Origin: Agromyces badenianii
GTDB taxonomy: Bacteria > Actinomycetota > Actinomycetes > Actinomycetales > Microbacteriaceae
Direction: 5' to 3'
DNA length: 64,000 nt
Assembly (NCBI RefSeq): GCF_003070885.1
Contig: NZ_CP028913.1
Location: 372,001-436,000, forward strand
Numbering within the stretch: the first letter of the stretch is position 1; every line of letters begins with the position of its first letter. Made by a program: the position numbers and the translations under genes. Shown here piece after piece: positions 34,627-43,452 of the stretch. The notes under the pieces were generated by a model. That model did not search any database and was not told the origin of the DNA. It was given only the letters and a program-made list of their open reading frames with translations.

Positions 34627-35525
34627 TGCCCACCCGCATCGTCGTCGGCTACATCGCCAACGAGAGCGGTGCCGACGCGCTCGCCCTCGCGACCCGCATC
34701 GCCCGCGCGAGCGAGGCCGTGCTCGAGGTCGTCATCGTGCTGCCGAGCGAGGCGCGCGGCAGCGTCGTTCCGCCGGATGCCGGATACGAGCGGTTCCTCA
34801 GGGAACGCTCGCGCACGTGGCTGGCCGAGGCCTCGGCCGCGCTCGGCGACGAGGTGGCCCAGTCGCTGCACATCCGCTACGCGGAGTCGTTCGCCGAGGG
34901 CCTGATCGCGGCCGCGCACGAGTTCGAGGCGATGCTCATCGTCGTCGGCGCGGCGCGCGGCGGCATCCTCGGACGCGTTCGCATCGGTTCGGTCGCGAAC
35001 GAACTGCTGCACTCCTCCGACGTGCCGGTGGCGCTCGCCCCCGCGGGGTCGCGCGAAGTGCCGACCGGTCAGGGCGTGACCCGCATCACGGCCGCGGTCG
35101 GCACCAGGCCGGGGGCCGAGGGGCTGCTCGAGGCATCCGTGCGGCTGGCCCGGCTCACGCATGCGCCGTTGCGGCTGCTCTCCCTCGTCTCGATCGACCT
35201 GCCGGCCGGCATGGACGAGGAACTCGCCCAGCTCACGAGCACCGTGCACGCCGAGGAGGTGCTGCTGACAGCCCGGCGCGCCCTGCCCGAGAGCGTGGAG
35301 TCCACCGCGGTCACTGCGAAGGGCACGACCATCGAGGCCGCCGTGCAGTCACTCGACTGGCATGCGGGCGAGCTCGTGCTCGTCGGCTCGAACCGGCTCG
35401 CGACACCGAGCCACCTGTTCCTCGGCTCGACGGCGGCCAAGATGCTGCGCGAGCTGCCGGTGCCGATGATCGTGGTGCCGCGCACCGCGACGGCGCGCGC
35501 CACGACGCCGCGCACCACGACCTGA
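34626..35525 (+). CDS. Tandem-domain universal stress protein
   Basis: 299 residues with two UspA domains. Domain 1 ends in GAARGGILGRVRIGSVANEL and domain 2 in GSNRLATPSHLFLGSTAAKM, each close to the G-2x-G-9x-G(S) ATP-binding pattern. Found inside an amine-catabolic operon, it may sense ATP or redox state during putrescine oxidation (inference). The Thr/Ala/Arg-rich tail after residue 285 looks unstructured. Confidence 0.88.
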   Translation: MPTRIVVGYIANESGADALALATRIARASEAVLEVVIVLPSEARGSVVPPDAGYERFLRERSRTWLAEASAALGDEVAQSLHIRYAESFAEGLIAAAHEFEAMLIVVGAARGGILGRVRIGSVANELLHSSDVPVALAPAGSREVPTGQGVTRITAAVGTRPGAEGLLEASVRLARLTHAPLRLLSLVSIDLPAGMDEELAQLTSTVHAEEVLLTARRALPESVESTAVTAKGTTIEAAVQSLDWHAGELVLVGSNRLATPSHLFLGSTAAKMLRELPVPMIVVPRTATARATTPRTTT

Positions 35526-35536
35526 AAGAGACGGCA

Positions 35537-37090
35537 ATGACGCATCCCTCCGACAACCCGGCGCCGATCACCGAGGCATCCCGCGCCATCGACGGCGCGG
35601 CCGGCGGTCTCTCGAAGAAGGGCCTCTCGGCCGGTTCGGTCGGCCTCATCGGCGCGATCGTCATCGGCATCTCGTGCATCGCCCCCGCCTACACGCTGAC
35701 GGCCGCGCTCGGACCGACGGTGTCGGAGGTCGGCGTGCAAGTGCCGGCGATCATCCTCGTCGGCTTCATCCCGATGCTGCTCGTGGCGTTCGGCTATCGC
35801 GAACTCAATCGCCGCATGCCCGACTCGGGCACTTCGTTCACGTGGGCGACCCGCGCGTTCGGGCCGTGGGTGGGGTGGCTCGCCGGCTGGGGGCTCGTCG
35901 CCGCGACGATCCTCGTGCTGTCGAACCTCGCGGGCATCGCCGTGGACTTCCTCTTCCTCCTGATCTCGCAGATCGCGGGCAATCCCGACATCGCCGACAT
36001 CGCCGCGAACCCGTTCGTCAACGTCGTCACGTGCCTGCTGTTCATGCTCGGCGCGACGTGGATCTCGTATCGCGACATGCAGACGACCCAGAAGCTGCAG
36101 TACTGGCTCGTCGGCTTCCAGGTCGCCGTGCTCGTCATCTTCTCGGTCGCGGCGCTCGTCGAGGTCGCGAACGGCAACGCCTTCGACGCGACCGCGATCG
36201 AGCTCTCGTGGTTCAACCCCTTCGCCGTCGAGTCGTTCTCGGCGTTCGCCGCGGGGCTCTCGCTCTCGATCTTCATCTTCTGGGGCTGGGACGTCACGCT
36301 CACGATGAACGAGGAGACGCGCGGTTCGGAGAAGACCCCGGGCCGGGCGGCGACCATCACCGTGGTCACGATCGTGGTGCTCTACCTGCTCATCGCGGTC
36401 TCGCTCATCGCCTTCGCGGGCGTCGGCACCGGCGAGTTCGGCCTCGGCAACCCCGACATTCAAGACAACGTGTTCTTCCACCTCGCGGGCCCGATCCTCG
36501 GCCCGCTTGCGGTGCTCGTCTCGCTCGCCGTGCTCACGAGCTCGGCGTCGAGCCTGCAGTCGACCTTCGTTTCGCCCGCGCGCACCCTGCTCGCGATGGG
36601 GCACTACGGCGCCCTGCCCGAGAAGTTCGCGAAGGTCAGCCCGCGCTTCTTCACGCCCGGCTACGCGACGATCGTCTCGGCGATCGTGGCCTCGGTCTTC
36701 TACGCGGTCATGCGCTTCGTGAGCGAGAACGTGCTGTGGGACACGATCACGGCGCTCGGCATGATGATCTGCTTCTACTACGGCATCACGGCGTTCGCGT
36801 GCGTCTGGTTCTTCCGAGCGGTGTGGTTCCGTTCGGTGCGCAACGTCTTCTTCACGCTGCTGTTCCCGCTCGTCGGCGGGGTCATCCTCGCGGTGCTGTT
36901 CTTCACGACGCTGATCGACAGCATGGACCCCGACTACGGTTCCGGCTCGTCGGTCGCGGGGCTCGGGCTCGTCTTCGTGCTCGGCGTGGTCGTGCTGCTC
37001 TCGGGCGTCGTCATCATGCTGTGGCAGTGGCGGAAGCGCCCGGCGTTCTTCCGCGGCGAGACCCTCTCGCGCGCGGTCGCTGAGGACTGA
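35537..37090 (+). CDS. APC-family amino-acid/polyamine permease
   Basis: 517-residue transporter with about 12 membrane spans. The APC-family opening GLIGAIVIGISCIAPAYT contains the unwound helix-1 motif. It closes the operon and probably imports putrescine, GABA or another amine for the enzymes encoded before it. Substrate is inferred from position. Downstream lies a large inverted repeat (37161-37206). Confidence 0.9.
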   Translation: MTHPSDNPAPITEASRAIDGAAGGLSKKGLSAGSVGLIGAIVIGISCIAPAYTLTAALGPTVSEVGVQVPAIILVGFIPMLLVAFGYRELNRRMPDSGTSFTWATRAFGPWVGWLAGWGLVAATILVLSNLAGIAVDFLFLLISQIAGNPDIADIAANPFVNVVTCLLFMLGATWISYRDMQTTQKLQYWLVGFQVAVLVIFSVAALVEVANGNAFDATAIELSWFNPFAVESFSAFAAGLSLSIFIFWGWDVTLTMNEETRGSEKTPGRAATITVVTIVVLYLLIAVSLIAFAGVGTGEFGLGNPDIQDNVFFHLAGPILGPLAVLVSLAVLTSSASSLQSTFVSPARTLLAMGHYGALPEKFAKVSPRFFTPGYATIVSAIVASVFYAVMRFVSENVLWDTITALGMMICFYYGITAFACVWFFRAVWFRSVRNVFFTLLFPLVGGVILAVLFFTTLIDSMDPDYGSGSSVAGLGLVFVLGVVVLLSGVVIMLWQWRKRPAFFRGETLSRAVAED

Positions 37091-37160
37091 GCACGACCTC
37101 GAACCGCCACCGTGGGCGCGCACGATCGAACTGATCGACGCCTGGAGATCGTCCCGATCC

Positions 37161-37206
37161 GCGCATGCCAGTTCCCCCTCATCGACGAGGGAAAACTGGC
37201 ATACGC
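37161..37206. terminator. Near-perfect 20-bp inverted repeat after the permease gene
   Basis: Arms 37161-37180 and 37187-37206 around a 6-nt loop (ATCGAC) match at 17 of 20 positions. The core reads TGCCAGTT on the left and AACTGGCA on the right. No T-tract follows. It could terminate the putrescine operon, but its length suggests a mobile or regulatory repeat. Confidence 0.6.
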
Positions 37207-37327
37207 CATTCGGAGAAATGCTCGCCCATCGGTCGAAGCGGGGAGACGGACAAGCGGGCGGCGCGAGGGAGCTCGGCGGGGACGGTGTCGAGACGTGCGG
37301 TCTCGAAGGTGTGCACGGGTCCGCACG

Positions 37328-37333
37328 TAGACT
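37328..37333 (+). promoter_or_regulatory. -10 box of leaderless hadA
   Basis: TAGACT ends 6 nt before GTG 37340, so transcription should start at the start codon. Confidence 0.6.
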
Positions 37334-37339
37334 GGCGGG

Positions 37340-37786
37340 GTGCCAGTGAACCCCGAGCTGCAGGGGCGGGTCCTCCCGCCGACCGAGCCCTACCTCGTCG
37401 GTCGTGAGAAGGTGCGCGAGTTCGCCCGTGCCGTCTTCGCGACGAATCCGATCAACCTCGATCCCGAGGCCGCGCGCGCGGCCGGCTACGACGACGTGGT
37501 CGCTCCGCCGACCTTCCCGATCGTCGTGCAAGAGCTCACGCTCGCCCAATTGCTGGCCGAGCCCGACGCCGGCATCGACTTCTCCCGAGTCGTGCACGGC
37601 GATCAGCGCTTCAGCTACTCACGCCCCGTCGTCGCCGGCGACCTGCTCACCGCGACCCTGACGGTCTCGAGCGTCAAGACCCTCGGCGCGCACTCGATCG
37701 TCGTCGCCGAGTCGGTCATCGTCGATGCCGACGGCGCCCACGTGGTGACCGCCCTGTCGCAGCTCGTCGTGCGAGGAGAAGACTGA
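37340..37786 (+). CDS. hadA: MaoC-type (3R)-hydroxyacyl dehydratase subunit A
   Basis: 148-residue hot-dog protein of the FAS1-like dehydratase type, the non-catalytic partner in mycobacterial HadAB/HadBC. It would act with HadB in dehydrating (3R)-hydroxyacyl-ACP during fatty-acid elongation. The GTG start sits 6 nt after TAGACT. The hadA-hadB-murB order is conserved in actinobacteria and supports the call. The stop overlaps the hadB start (TGATG). Confidence 0.88.
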   Translation: MPVNPELQGRVLPPTEPYLVGREKVREFARAVFATNPINLDPEAARAAGYDDVVAPPTFPIVVQELTLAQLLAEPDAGIDFSRVVHGDQRFSYSRPVVAGDLLTATLTVSSVKTLGAHSIVVAESVIVDADGAHVVTALSQLVVRGED

Positions 37787-38211
37787 TGCCCGCCCCCGAC
37801 TTCGCCTCCCTCGCCGTCGGCGACATCGTCGCCGAGCAGTCGTTCCCGCTCACCCGTGACTCGCTCGTGCGTTACGCCGGCGCTTCGGGCGACTTCAACC
37901 CGATCCACTACCGCGACGACGTCGCGCACGCGGTGGGCCTTCCCGGTGTGCTCGCCCACGGCATGCTCACCATGGGGTTCGCGGTGCAGCCCGTCGTCGA
38001 CTGGGCCGGCGACCCCGGCCGCGTCGTCGACTACCAGGTGCGCTTCACCCGCCCCGTCGTCGTCGACCCCGCGATCGGCGCCGTCGTCTCGGTGATCGCG
38101 AAGGTCGGCCAGCTCGACGAAGCCGAGACCGTGGCCCGCATCGACCTGACCGTGAAGGTCGGCGAAGAGACGGTGCTCGGCAAGGCGCAAGTGCGCGTCG
38201 CGCTCGGCTGA
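37786..38211 (+). CDS. hadB: MaoC-type (3R)-hydroxyacyl dehydratase subunit B
   Basis: 141-residue catalytic hot-dog subunit. The hydratase-2 motif is intact: YAGASGDFNPIHYRDDVA supplies the Asp and His dyad, followed by LAHGMLTMGF. It pairs with HadA. It is overlapped by the previous stop and lies 1 nt before murB. Confidence 0.9.
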   Translation: MPAPDFASLAVGDIVAEQSFPLTRDSLVRYAGASGDFNPIHYRDDVAHAVGLPGVLAHGMLTMGFAVQPVVDWAGDPGRVVDYQVRFTRPVVVDPAIGAVVSVIAKVGQLDEAETVARIDLTVKVGEETVLGKAQVRVALG

Positions 38212-38212
38212 C

Positions 38213-39412
38213 ATGAGCGGCGACATCCGTTTCGCGGAGTACACGACCCTGCGGGTCGGCGGTCCGATCGATCGACTCCTCACGGCGACGACGCAGCGCG
38301 ATCTCGTCGACCTCGCCGGTGAGACCTGGGCGACGGATGCCCCGTGGCTCGCGCTCGGCGGGGGCTCCAACCTGCTGGTCGGCGACGAGGGGTTCGACGG
38401 CACGGTGATCCGCGTCGCGACGCACGGCATCGAGGTGCTGCCGGGCTCCGGTGACGAGCACTCGGTGCGCGTGCGCGTGCAGGCCGGCGAGTCGTGGGAC
38501 GACCTCGTCGCCTGGACGGTCGAGCACGGCTACTCGGGCATCGAGGCGCTCTCTGGCATTCCCGGCTCGGTCGGTGCGGCGCCGGTGCAGAACATCGGCG
38601 CCTACGGGCAGGAGCTCGCGTCGACGCTCGTCGCGATCGAGTTCCTCGACGAGGGGGCCGATGCCCCGCGACGCATGACGGCCGACGAGCTCGAGCTCGC
38701 CTATCGCACCTCGGTGCTGAAGCAGGGCCTGCGGGGCATCGTCGTGACGGTCGAGCTCGAACTGCACGACACCGCCGCCGAGCGCGAGGTGCTGGGAGAG
38801 GCACTCGGCCGGCCGATCGCCTACGGGCAGCTCGCTGCCGCGCTGCGCGTGCAGCAGGGCGACCGGGTGCCGATCGCGAAGGTTCGCGAGAGCGTGCTCG
38901 AGCTGCGCGCGTCGAAGGGCATGGTGCTCGATGCGGCCGACGCCGACTCGGTGAGCGCCGGCTCGTTCTTCACCAACCCGATCGTCGGCGAGCACGTCGC
39001 GCGCACGCTGCCCGCGGCGGCACCGCGATGGTACGTCGAACCCGAGGCGCCCGACGAGGTGATCCCGCTCGGTTCGCTCGGCTCGGAGTCGCCGCTCGAC
39101 GCCTTCCTCGCGCACCAGGCCGAGCTCGAGGCATCCGACAGCGTCTCCGCCGACCGGAACGCGAGCGAGACGGGGCCGCTCGTGAAGCTCTCGGCCGCGT
39201 GGCTGATCGAGCAGTCGGGCATCGGCCGGGGGTTCGCGCTGCCCGGTTCCCGCGCCGCGATCTCGTCGAAGCACACCCTCGCCCTCACCAATCGGGGCGA
39301 CGCCTCGGCCGACGAGATCGTGCAGCTCGCCAGATTCGTGCAGAGCCGGGTGCAGGCCGAGTTCGGCATCGTGCTGCGGCCCGAACCCGTGCTCGTCGGC
39401 GTCGAGCTCTAG
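38213..39412 (+). CDS. murB: UDP-N-acetylenolpyruvoylglucosamine reductase
   Basis: 399-residue flavoenzyme of peptidoglycan precursor synthesis, reducing UDP-GlcNAc-enolpyruvate to UDP-MurNAc. The FAD-binding motif is LALGGGSNLLV; IPGSVGAAPVQNIGAYGQE and SAGSFFTNPIV (with the catalytic Ser) are diagnostic. It is longer than the E. coli enzyme owing to a C-terminal insert before AAWLIEQSGI. Co-location with hadAB is a shared actinobacterial trait. Confidence 0.94.
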   Translation: MSGDIRFAEYTTLRVGGPIDRLLTATTQRDLVDLAGETWATDAPWLALGGGSNLLVGDEGFDGTVIRVATHGIEVLPGSGDEHSVRVRVQAGESWDDLVAWTVEHGYSGIEALSGIPGSVGAAPVQNIGAYGQELASTLVAIEFLDEGADAPRRMTADELELAYRTSVLKQGLRGIVVTVELELHDTAAEREVLGEALGRPIAYGQLAAALRVQQGDRVPIAKVRESVLELRASKGMVLDAADADSVSAGSFFTNPIVGEHVARTLPAAAPRWYVEPEAPDEVIPLGSLGSESPLDAFLAHQAELEASDSVSADRNASETGPLVKLSAAWLIEQSGIGRGFALPGSRAAISSKHTLALTNRGDASADEIVQLARFVQSRVQAEFGIVLRPEPVLVGVEL

Positions 39413-39437
39413 CGCGGTCGGTGCCGCTCGTGTCGCG

Positions 39438-39824
39438 TCAGCGGCGGGTGCGCTCGCCGCGGCGGAGGAGGCCGACGATGCCGAACATCGCCACGACCAC
39501 GCCGAGGGCGATGAACGCGTAGAGCACGGCGGCGAGCGGGCTCAAGCTGGTCAGCCACCCGCCGACGGCGTCGCGGCGAGCGGGGTCGACGACGACCCAG
39601 AGCGTCGTCGCGGCCGTCGCCCCGAAGATCAACGCCCAGACGAGTGCGCCCCAGCGCACCGTCGGCCGGGTCGTCCCACGCGCGGCGGGATCGCCGTTGT
39701 CGGGCGATATCGCCGCCGGGGCGCCTGCAGCGGGTGTGCCCCAGTCGGCCAGGATGGCGGTGACGGCGGCATCCGGTGCGGTCGTCGGCTGGCCGGAGTC
39801 CTGGTTGTTCGTGGTCATGGTCAT
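39438..39824 (-). CDS. Small two-span membrane protein of the PspC module
   Basis: 128 residues: a disordered Asp/Ala/Thr-rich N-terminus (about 50 residues), then two membrane helices (about residues 62-80 and 95-115), then a basic tail. Its start overlaps the stop of the PspC scaffold gene (ATGA). No family is recognised; by position it is a membrane component of the same envelope-stress module. Confidence 0.75.
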   Translation of the reverse strand: MTMTTNNQDSGQPTTAPDAAVTAILADWGTPAAGAPAAISPDNGDPAARGTTRPTVRWGALVWALIFGATAATTLWVVVDPARRDAVGGWLTSLSPLAAVLYAFIALGVVVAMFGIVGLLRRGERTRR

Positions 39825-41431
39825 GCTCCTTCGCGAATCTCGATGTGCACCATGCCGGACCCCTGCTCGAGCACGATCCGCGCGTCGGCATCGCCGGTGA
39901 GGTCCTCTGCGACCGCCGGCTCGCCGCCGAGCATCAGCACCCGGGAGTCCGCATCACCGAGTTGCGATGTCGACCGCACCGAGCCGTCGGGCGAGGTGAT
40001 GAAGAGCTGGACGGGCCCGGCTTCGCGCGCGTCGAGCTCGATCTCGGCGCCCTCGTCGAGCGTGATCCACGTGTCTCCGGTGCCCTGTCGAAGCTCGATG
40101 ACGGGGGTTGAATCACCGATGAGGGAAGGGGTCGCGTAGAGGTACGCGTCGCCGAACGGCTGCACGAGTCGTTGGGTACGGTCGAGCGAGACGCTGTGTC
40201 CGGGTGGTATGAGCACGCCCTGCGGCATGAACGACGACGCGAGCACGGCCACCATCATCGAGGCCGTGGCGAGCGTCGTCGTGAATGCGAGGGCGCCGCT
40301 TCGCCGGCGCCGGAGCGCGGCGATGACCATGCCGAGCGAGAGCAGCATCGTCACGGCCGCGAGGGCGATCGGGATCGCGAACCCGGCGACACTCGGTCGG
40401 CCGAGCGCCCAGACCGCCGCGATCGATCCGGCGACGAGGGCCAGACCGAGGAACGTGAACACGAACGCGGCGCTCGCCCGGGGGCGGCTGGCCCGGCGCG
40501 CGGCCCGGGCCTCATCGGCCTGGGCGGTGAGTGCGATGGCCTTCGCCTTGTTCTCGGCGGCGGCCCTGGCTCGGGCGGCCCGCTCGGCGCTCTCCTGGCC
40601 CGACTTCCACTCGGCGTGCGAGAGTCGCCACGCCTCGTGCTGCGCGCGCCACTCGGCGATGGCCGCCGCATCGGCGCCGTTCGCCGGCACGGGCGGCTCG
40701 GTGCTCGCCGCGGTTCCCGTCGTCGCCGGCGCATCCGATGCCGCGAACGCGGTCGACGCGGGATACCCCGAAGCGGCGGCGGTCGCCGCGGAAGCCATTC
40801 GCGGCCCGCCGCCGTCCGGGGGGTTCTGGGAGGCTCGCCGTGCGAGCCAGACGACGAGGGCGATGACCGCCCCGACGATGAGGAGCACCCACAGCACGCG
40901 CAGCGGCCAGGTGAGGTTGAAGCCGAAGATCGGGTCGGAGATCGTCATGTCGGGCCACCAGCGCCAGCCGAGCCATCCGCCCTGCACGAGCGGCACGAGC
41001 CCGATCACTCCCATGACGGCGATACCGACGATCGCCGGGTCGACGATGCCGCGAGTCAGCCGTTCGAAGTGGATCTCGCCGTCGGTGTCGGGCAGCAGCA
41101 GCCACGCCACGGCGTAGAGCAGCACGAGCGGGGCGCCGAGCAGGGCGATCACCACGACGATGCCACGCACGATGATCGGGTCGATGCCGAGACGGGCGGC
41201 GACGCCCGCGCAGACGCCGCCGAGCCAGCCCGAGCGACGCGGTACGCCGAGTCGGCGCAACCACGGGGAGAACCCGGTGCCGGTGCCCGGCGCGGGTGTC
41301 GCCGCGCCGGGTCCGCCGGAGGATGGAGGCGATCCCGCCGCCTCCGGGGTGGTCGGGCCGGACGCCGCGGAGTCCCCCTTCGCGTCGTCCTGCACTGGGT
41401 CCGCCTCAGGGGCGGTCGGGTTCGTCTCCAT
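39821..41431 (-). CDS. PspC-domain membrane protein with C-terminal toastrack-like domain
   Basis: 536 residues. A Pro/Ala/Gly-rich N-terminus is followed by a PspC domain (about residues 65-120: RRSGWLGGVCAGVAARLG through LLLPDTDGE), more membrane spans, an Ala-rich cytosolic stretch (about 210-310), and further spans. The last ~90 residues look like a beta-rich external domain (DTWITLDEGAEIELDA, then IVLEQGSGMVHIEI), resembling the toastrack domains paired with PspC. The ATG at 41431 lies 6 nt after CAGCAT on the minus strand. It is divergent from a PspC-histidine kinase, so it probably senses or signals envelope stress with it. Confidence 0.85.
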   Translation of the reverse strand: METNPTAPEADPVQDDAKGDSAASGPTTPEAAGSPPSSGGPGAATPAPGTGTGFSPWLRRLGVPRRSGWLGGVCAGVAARLGIDPIIVRGIVVVIALLGAPLVLLYAVAWLLLPDTDGEIHFERLTRGIVDPAIVGIAVMGVIGLVPLVQGGWLGWRWWPDMTISDPIFGFNLTWPLRVLWVLLIVGAVIALVVWLARRASQNPPDGGGPRMASAATAAASGYPASTAFAASDAPATTGTAASTEPPVPANGADAAAIAEWRAQHEAWRLSHAEWKSGQESAERAARARAAAENKAKAIALTAQADEARAARRASRPRASAAFVFTFLGLALVAGSIAAVWALGRPSVAGFAIPIALAAVTMLLSLGMVIAALRRRRSGALAFTTTLATASMMVAVLASSFMPQGVLIPPGHSVSLDRTQRLVQPFGDAYLYATPSLIGDSTPVIELRQGTGDTWITLDEGAEIELDAREAGPVQLFITSPDGSVRSTSQLGDADSRVLMLGGEPAVAEDLTGDADARIVLEQGSGMVHIEIREGA

Positions 41432-41470
41432 GCTTCGATGCTGGCAGCAACGACGGATGCCCCGCCATGG

Positions 41471-41528
41471 GGTGAATCCCTGATTCGACCCTGAGCGGGC
41501 CACCGGGGCCGGGGCGATTTCGCCCCGG
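41471..41528. promoter_or_regulatory. Divergent control region of the PspC module with two palindromes
   Basis: The inverted repeat GGT-GAATC-CCT-GATTC-GACC (41471-41490) is a candidate site for the response regulator encoded in the module. A second perfect palindrome, CCGGGGCGA-TT-TCGCCCCGG (41509-41528), lies nearer the kinase start. Both predictions are by eye. Confidence 0.5.
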
Positions 41529-41546
41529 TCTGCTTGGATGGCAGGC

Positions 41547-42791
41547 ATGGACACGCGGGCGATCGGAACGACGGATGCCGCGGCATCCGTGCCGGCCGGC
41601 GGCGTGCACCCCGGCACGGCACCGCGCATGACCCGACCCCGCGCGTGCGTTGCGACCGGGGTCTCGGCCGGGCTCGCGCGGCACCTCGGCTGGCCGGTCT
41701 GGGTCGTGCGTGCGGCATTCGTCGCGACGAGTTTCGCCAGCGGCGCCGGACTCCTGCTCTACCTCTGGCTCTGGGTGCTCACCCCGTGGGCGCCGGGCGA
41801 GTCACGGCCGACCCGGCGTGCTCCGGTCGCGTGGGTGCTCGTCGTCGCTTCGGCCGTGTCGCTCCTCGCCGCGTGGGCGACGAGCGGGCTCGTCGTGGAG
41901 ACGGACGGCACGGGGCTCGACCGGTGGATCTTCGCGGTGCTCGCGGGCGTCGGCCTCGCCGTGGCATCCGGAGCCTGGGCGACCTTCATCGATCGACCCG
42001 ACCCCGACCGCGGCCCCCGCAACGAATTCGCGATCAGGGTCGTGGCGACGTCGCTGCTCGCGATCACCGCGCTGGCCCTCGTCTTCGGTCCGAGCGCGTA
42101 CCGGTATCCCGTGCCCACGTTCGTCGCCGCGCTCGCCGCGGTCATCGGCATCGCCCTCGTCTACGTGCCGACGCTCATCGCCTCGTGGCGCGAGCTCACC
42201 GCCGAACGCACGAGGCGCATTCGCGAGGAGCAGCGCAGCGAGATCGCCGCGCACCTGCACGACTCGGTGCTCCAGACGCTCGCGCTCATCCAGAACCGGG
42301 CCGGCGCCACGAGCGAGGTCGCCCGCATCGCCCGCGCACAGGAGCGCGAGCTGCGCGACTGGCTCTTCGCCGGCGACACGCCCGCCGACAGCGATCTCGG
42401 CACCGACCTGCGCGACTTCGCGGCGGCACTGGAGATCGACTACCCGGTGACGGTCGACGTCGTCGTTGTGGGGGAGTCGCGCGAGCGCGCGAGCGGCGAG
42501 GTCGCCGCGGCGGCACGCGAGGCGATGCTCAACGCCGCCAGGCATGCGGGCGGGGAGGTGTCGGTGTACGTGGAGTCGACCCCCGAGACCGTCGAGGTGT
42601 TCGTGCGCGATCGCGGCCCGGGCTTCGCGCTCGCCGACGTGCCGCGCGACCGGCTCGGGGTGCGCGAGTCGATCATCGGCCGCATGCGCCGCGCCGGCGG
42701 ATCGGGCGAGGTGCGCCCGGGGGCAGGCGGTGTCGGCACCGAGGTGCGGCTGCGGTTCCCGGCAGAGCGCGGGGAGCCGGTTCGTGGCTGA
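41547..42791 (+). CDS. Histidine kinase with N-terminal PspC domain
   Basis: 414 residues. The N-terminus carries a PspC domain (about residues 30-85: VATGVSAGLARHLG and LLLYLWLWVLTPWAPGE) and further membrane spans to about residue 210. The kinase core follows: dimerisation helix with phospho-His in AAHLHDSVLQTLAL, and an ATPase domain with AREAMLNAARHA (N-box) and RDRGPGFAL (G1). It overlaps the response-regulator gene by 8 nt. Such PspC-kinases are known parts of actinobacterial envelope-stress systems. ATG 41538 is an alternative start. Confidence 0.88.
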   Translation: MDTRAIGTTDAAASVPAGGVHPGTAPRMTRPRACVATGVSAGLARHLGWPVWVVRAAFVATSFASGAGLLLYLWLWVLTPWAPGESRPTRRAPVAWVLVVASAVSLLAAWATSGLVVETDGTGLDRWIFAVLAGVGLAVASGAWATFIDRPDPDRGPRNEFAIRVVATSLLAITALALVFGPSAYRYPVPTFVAALAAVIGIALVYVPTLIASWRELTAERTRRIREEQRSEIAAHLHDSVLQTLALIQNRAGATSEVARIARAQERELRDWLFAGDTPADSDLGTDLRDFAAALEIDYPVTVDVVVVGESRERASGEVAAAAREAMLNAARHAGGEVSVYVESTPETVEVFVRDRGPGFALADVPRDRLGVRESIIGRMRRAGGSGEVRPGAGGVGTEVRLRFPAERGEPVRG

Positions 42792-43452
42792 GCGCGTGCG
42801 GGTCGTCATCGTCGACGACCACTCGATCTTCCGGTCGGGCCTGAAGGCCGACCTCGACGACTCGATCGAGGTCGTCGGCGAGGCGCACGATGTCGAGTCG
42901 GCGGTCGCGGCGGTGACGGATGCCGCACCCGACGTCGTGCTCCTCGACGTGCACCTGCCCGGGCTCGCGGTGCCGGCGGGCACGAGCGGCGGCGCCGAGG
43001 TGATCCGGCGCGCTGCGGCATCCGTGCCTTCGACGCGCTTTCTCGCGCTCTCGGTCTCGGACAAGGCCGAAGACGTCGTCGGCGTGATCCGTGCCGGCGC
43101 CCGCGGATACATCACGAAGGGCTCTTCGGGCACCGACGTCAGCCGTGCCGTGCACGCCGTGGCGGGCGGCGACGCGGTGTTCTCGCCGAAGCTCGCCGGC
43201 TTCGTGCTCGACGCCTTCGGCGCGGCGGTCGGGGAGACGGCGGCGGCGAGCGACGAGCTCGACCGGCTCTCGGCGCGAGAGCAGGAGGTCATGCGGCTGA
43301 TCGCCCGCGGTTACGCCTACAAGGAGGTGGCGGCCGAGCTCTTCATCTCGACGAAGACGGTCGAGACGCACGTCTCCGCGGTGCTGCGCAAGCTCCAGCT
43401 CTCGAGCCGGCACGAGCTCACGGCGTGGGCGAATGCCCGGCGGTTGCTGTGA
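42784..43452 (+). CDS. NarL/LuxR-type response regulator of the PspC kinase
   Basis: 222 residues: receiver domain with DDH acidic pair, phospho-Asp in VVLLDVHLPG (near residue 57) and Lys in YITKGSSG; C-terminal LuxR HTH with LSAREQEVMRLIARGYAYKE and TKTVETHVSAVLRKL. GTG 42784 overlaps the kinase gene. Its likely target is the divergent PspC promoter. The end overlaps the convergent PAP2-kinase gene by 35 bp. Confidence 0.9.
   Translation: MAERVRVVIVDDHSIFRSGLKADLDDSIEVVGEAHDVESAVAAVTDAAPDVVLLDVHLPGLAVPAGTSGGAEVIRRAAASVPSTRFLALSVSDKAEDVVGVIRAGARGYITKGSSGTDVSRAVHAVAGGDAVFSPKLAGFVLDAFGAAVGETAAASDELDRLSAREQEVMRLIARGYAYKEVAAELFISTKTVETHVSAVLRKLQLSSRHELTAWANARRLL

Noticed and set aside
35069..37597. 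842-codon minus-strand open frame
   Set aside because: Antisense to the well-supported permease and Usp genes; high-GC third positions create such frames, and no domain is recognisable.
41573..41588. Palindrome as an operator inside the PspC-kinase gene
   Set aside because: It belongs to the general GGATGC family found in many unrelated places, so a gene-specific operator role is not supported.
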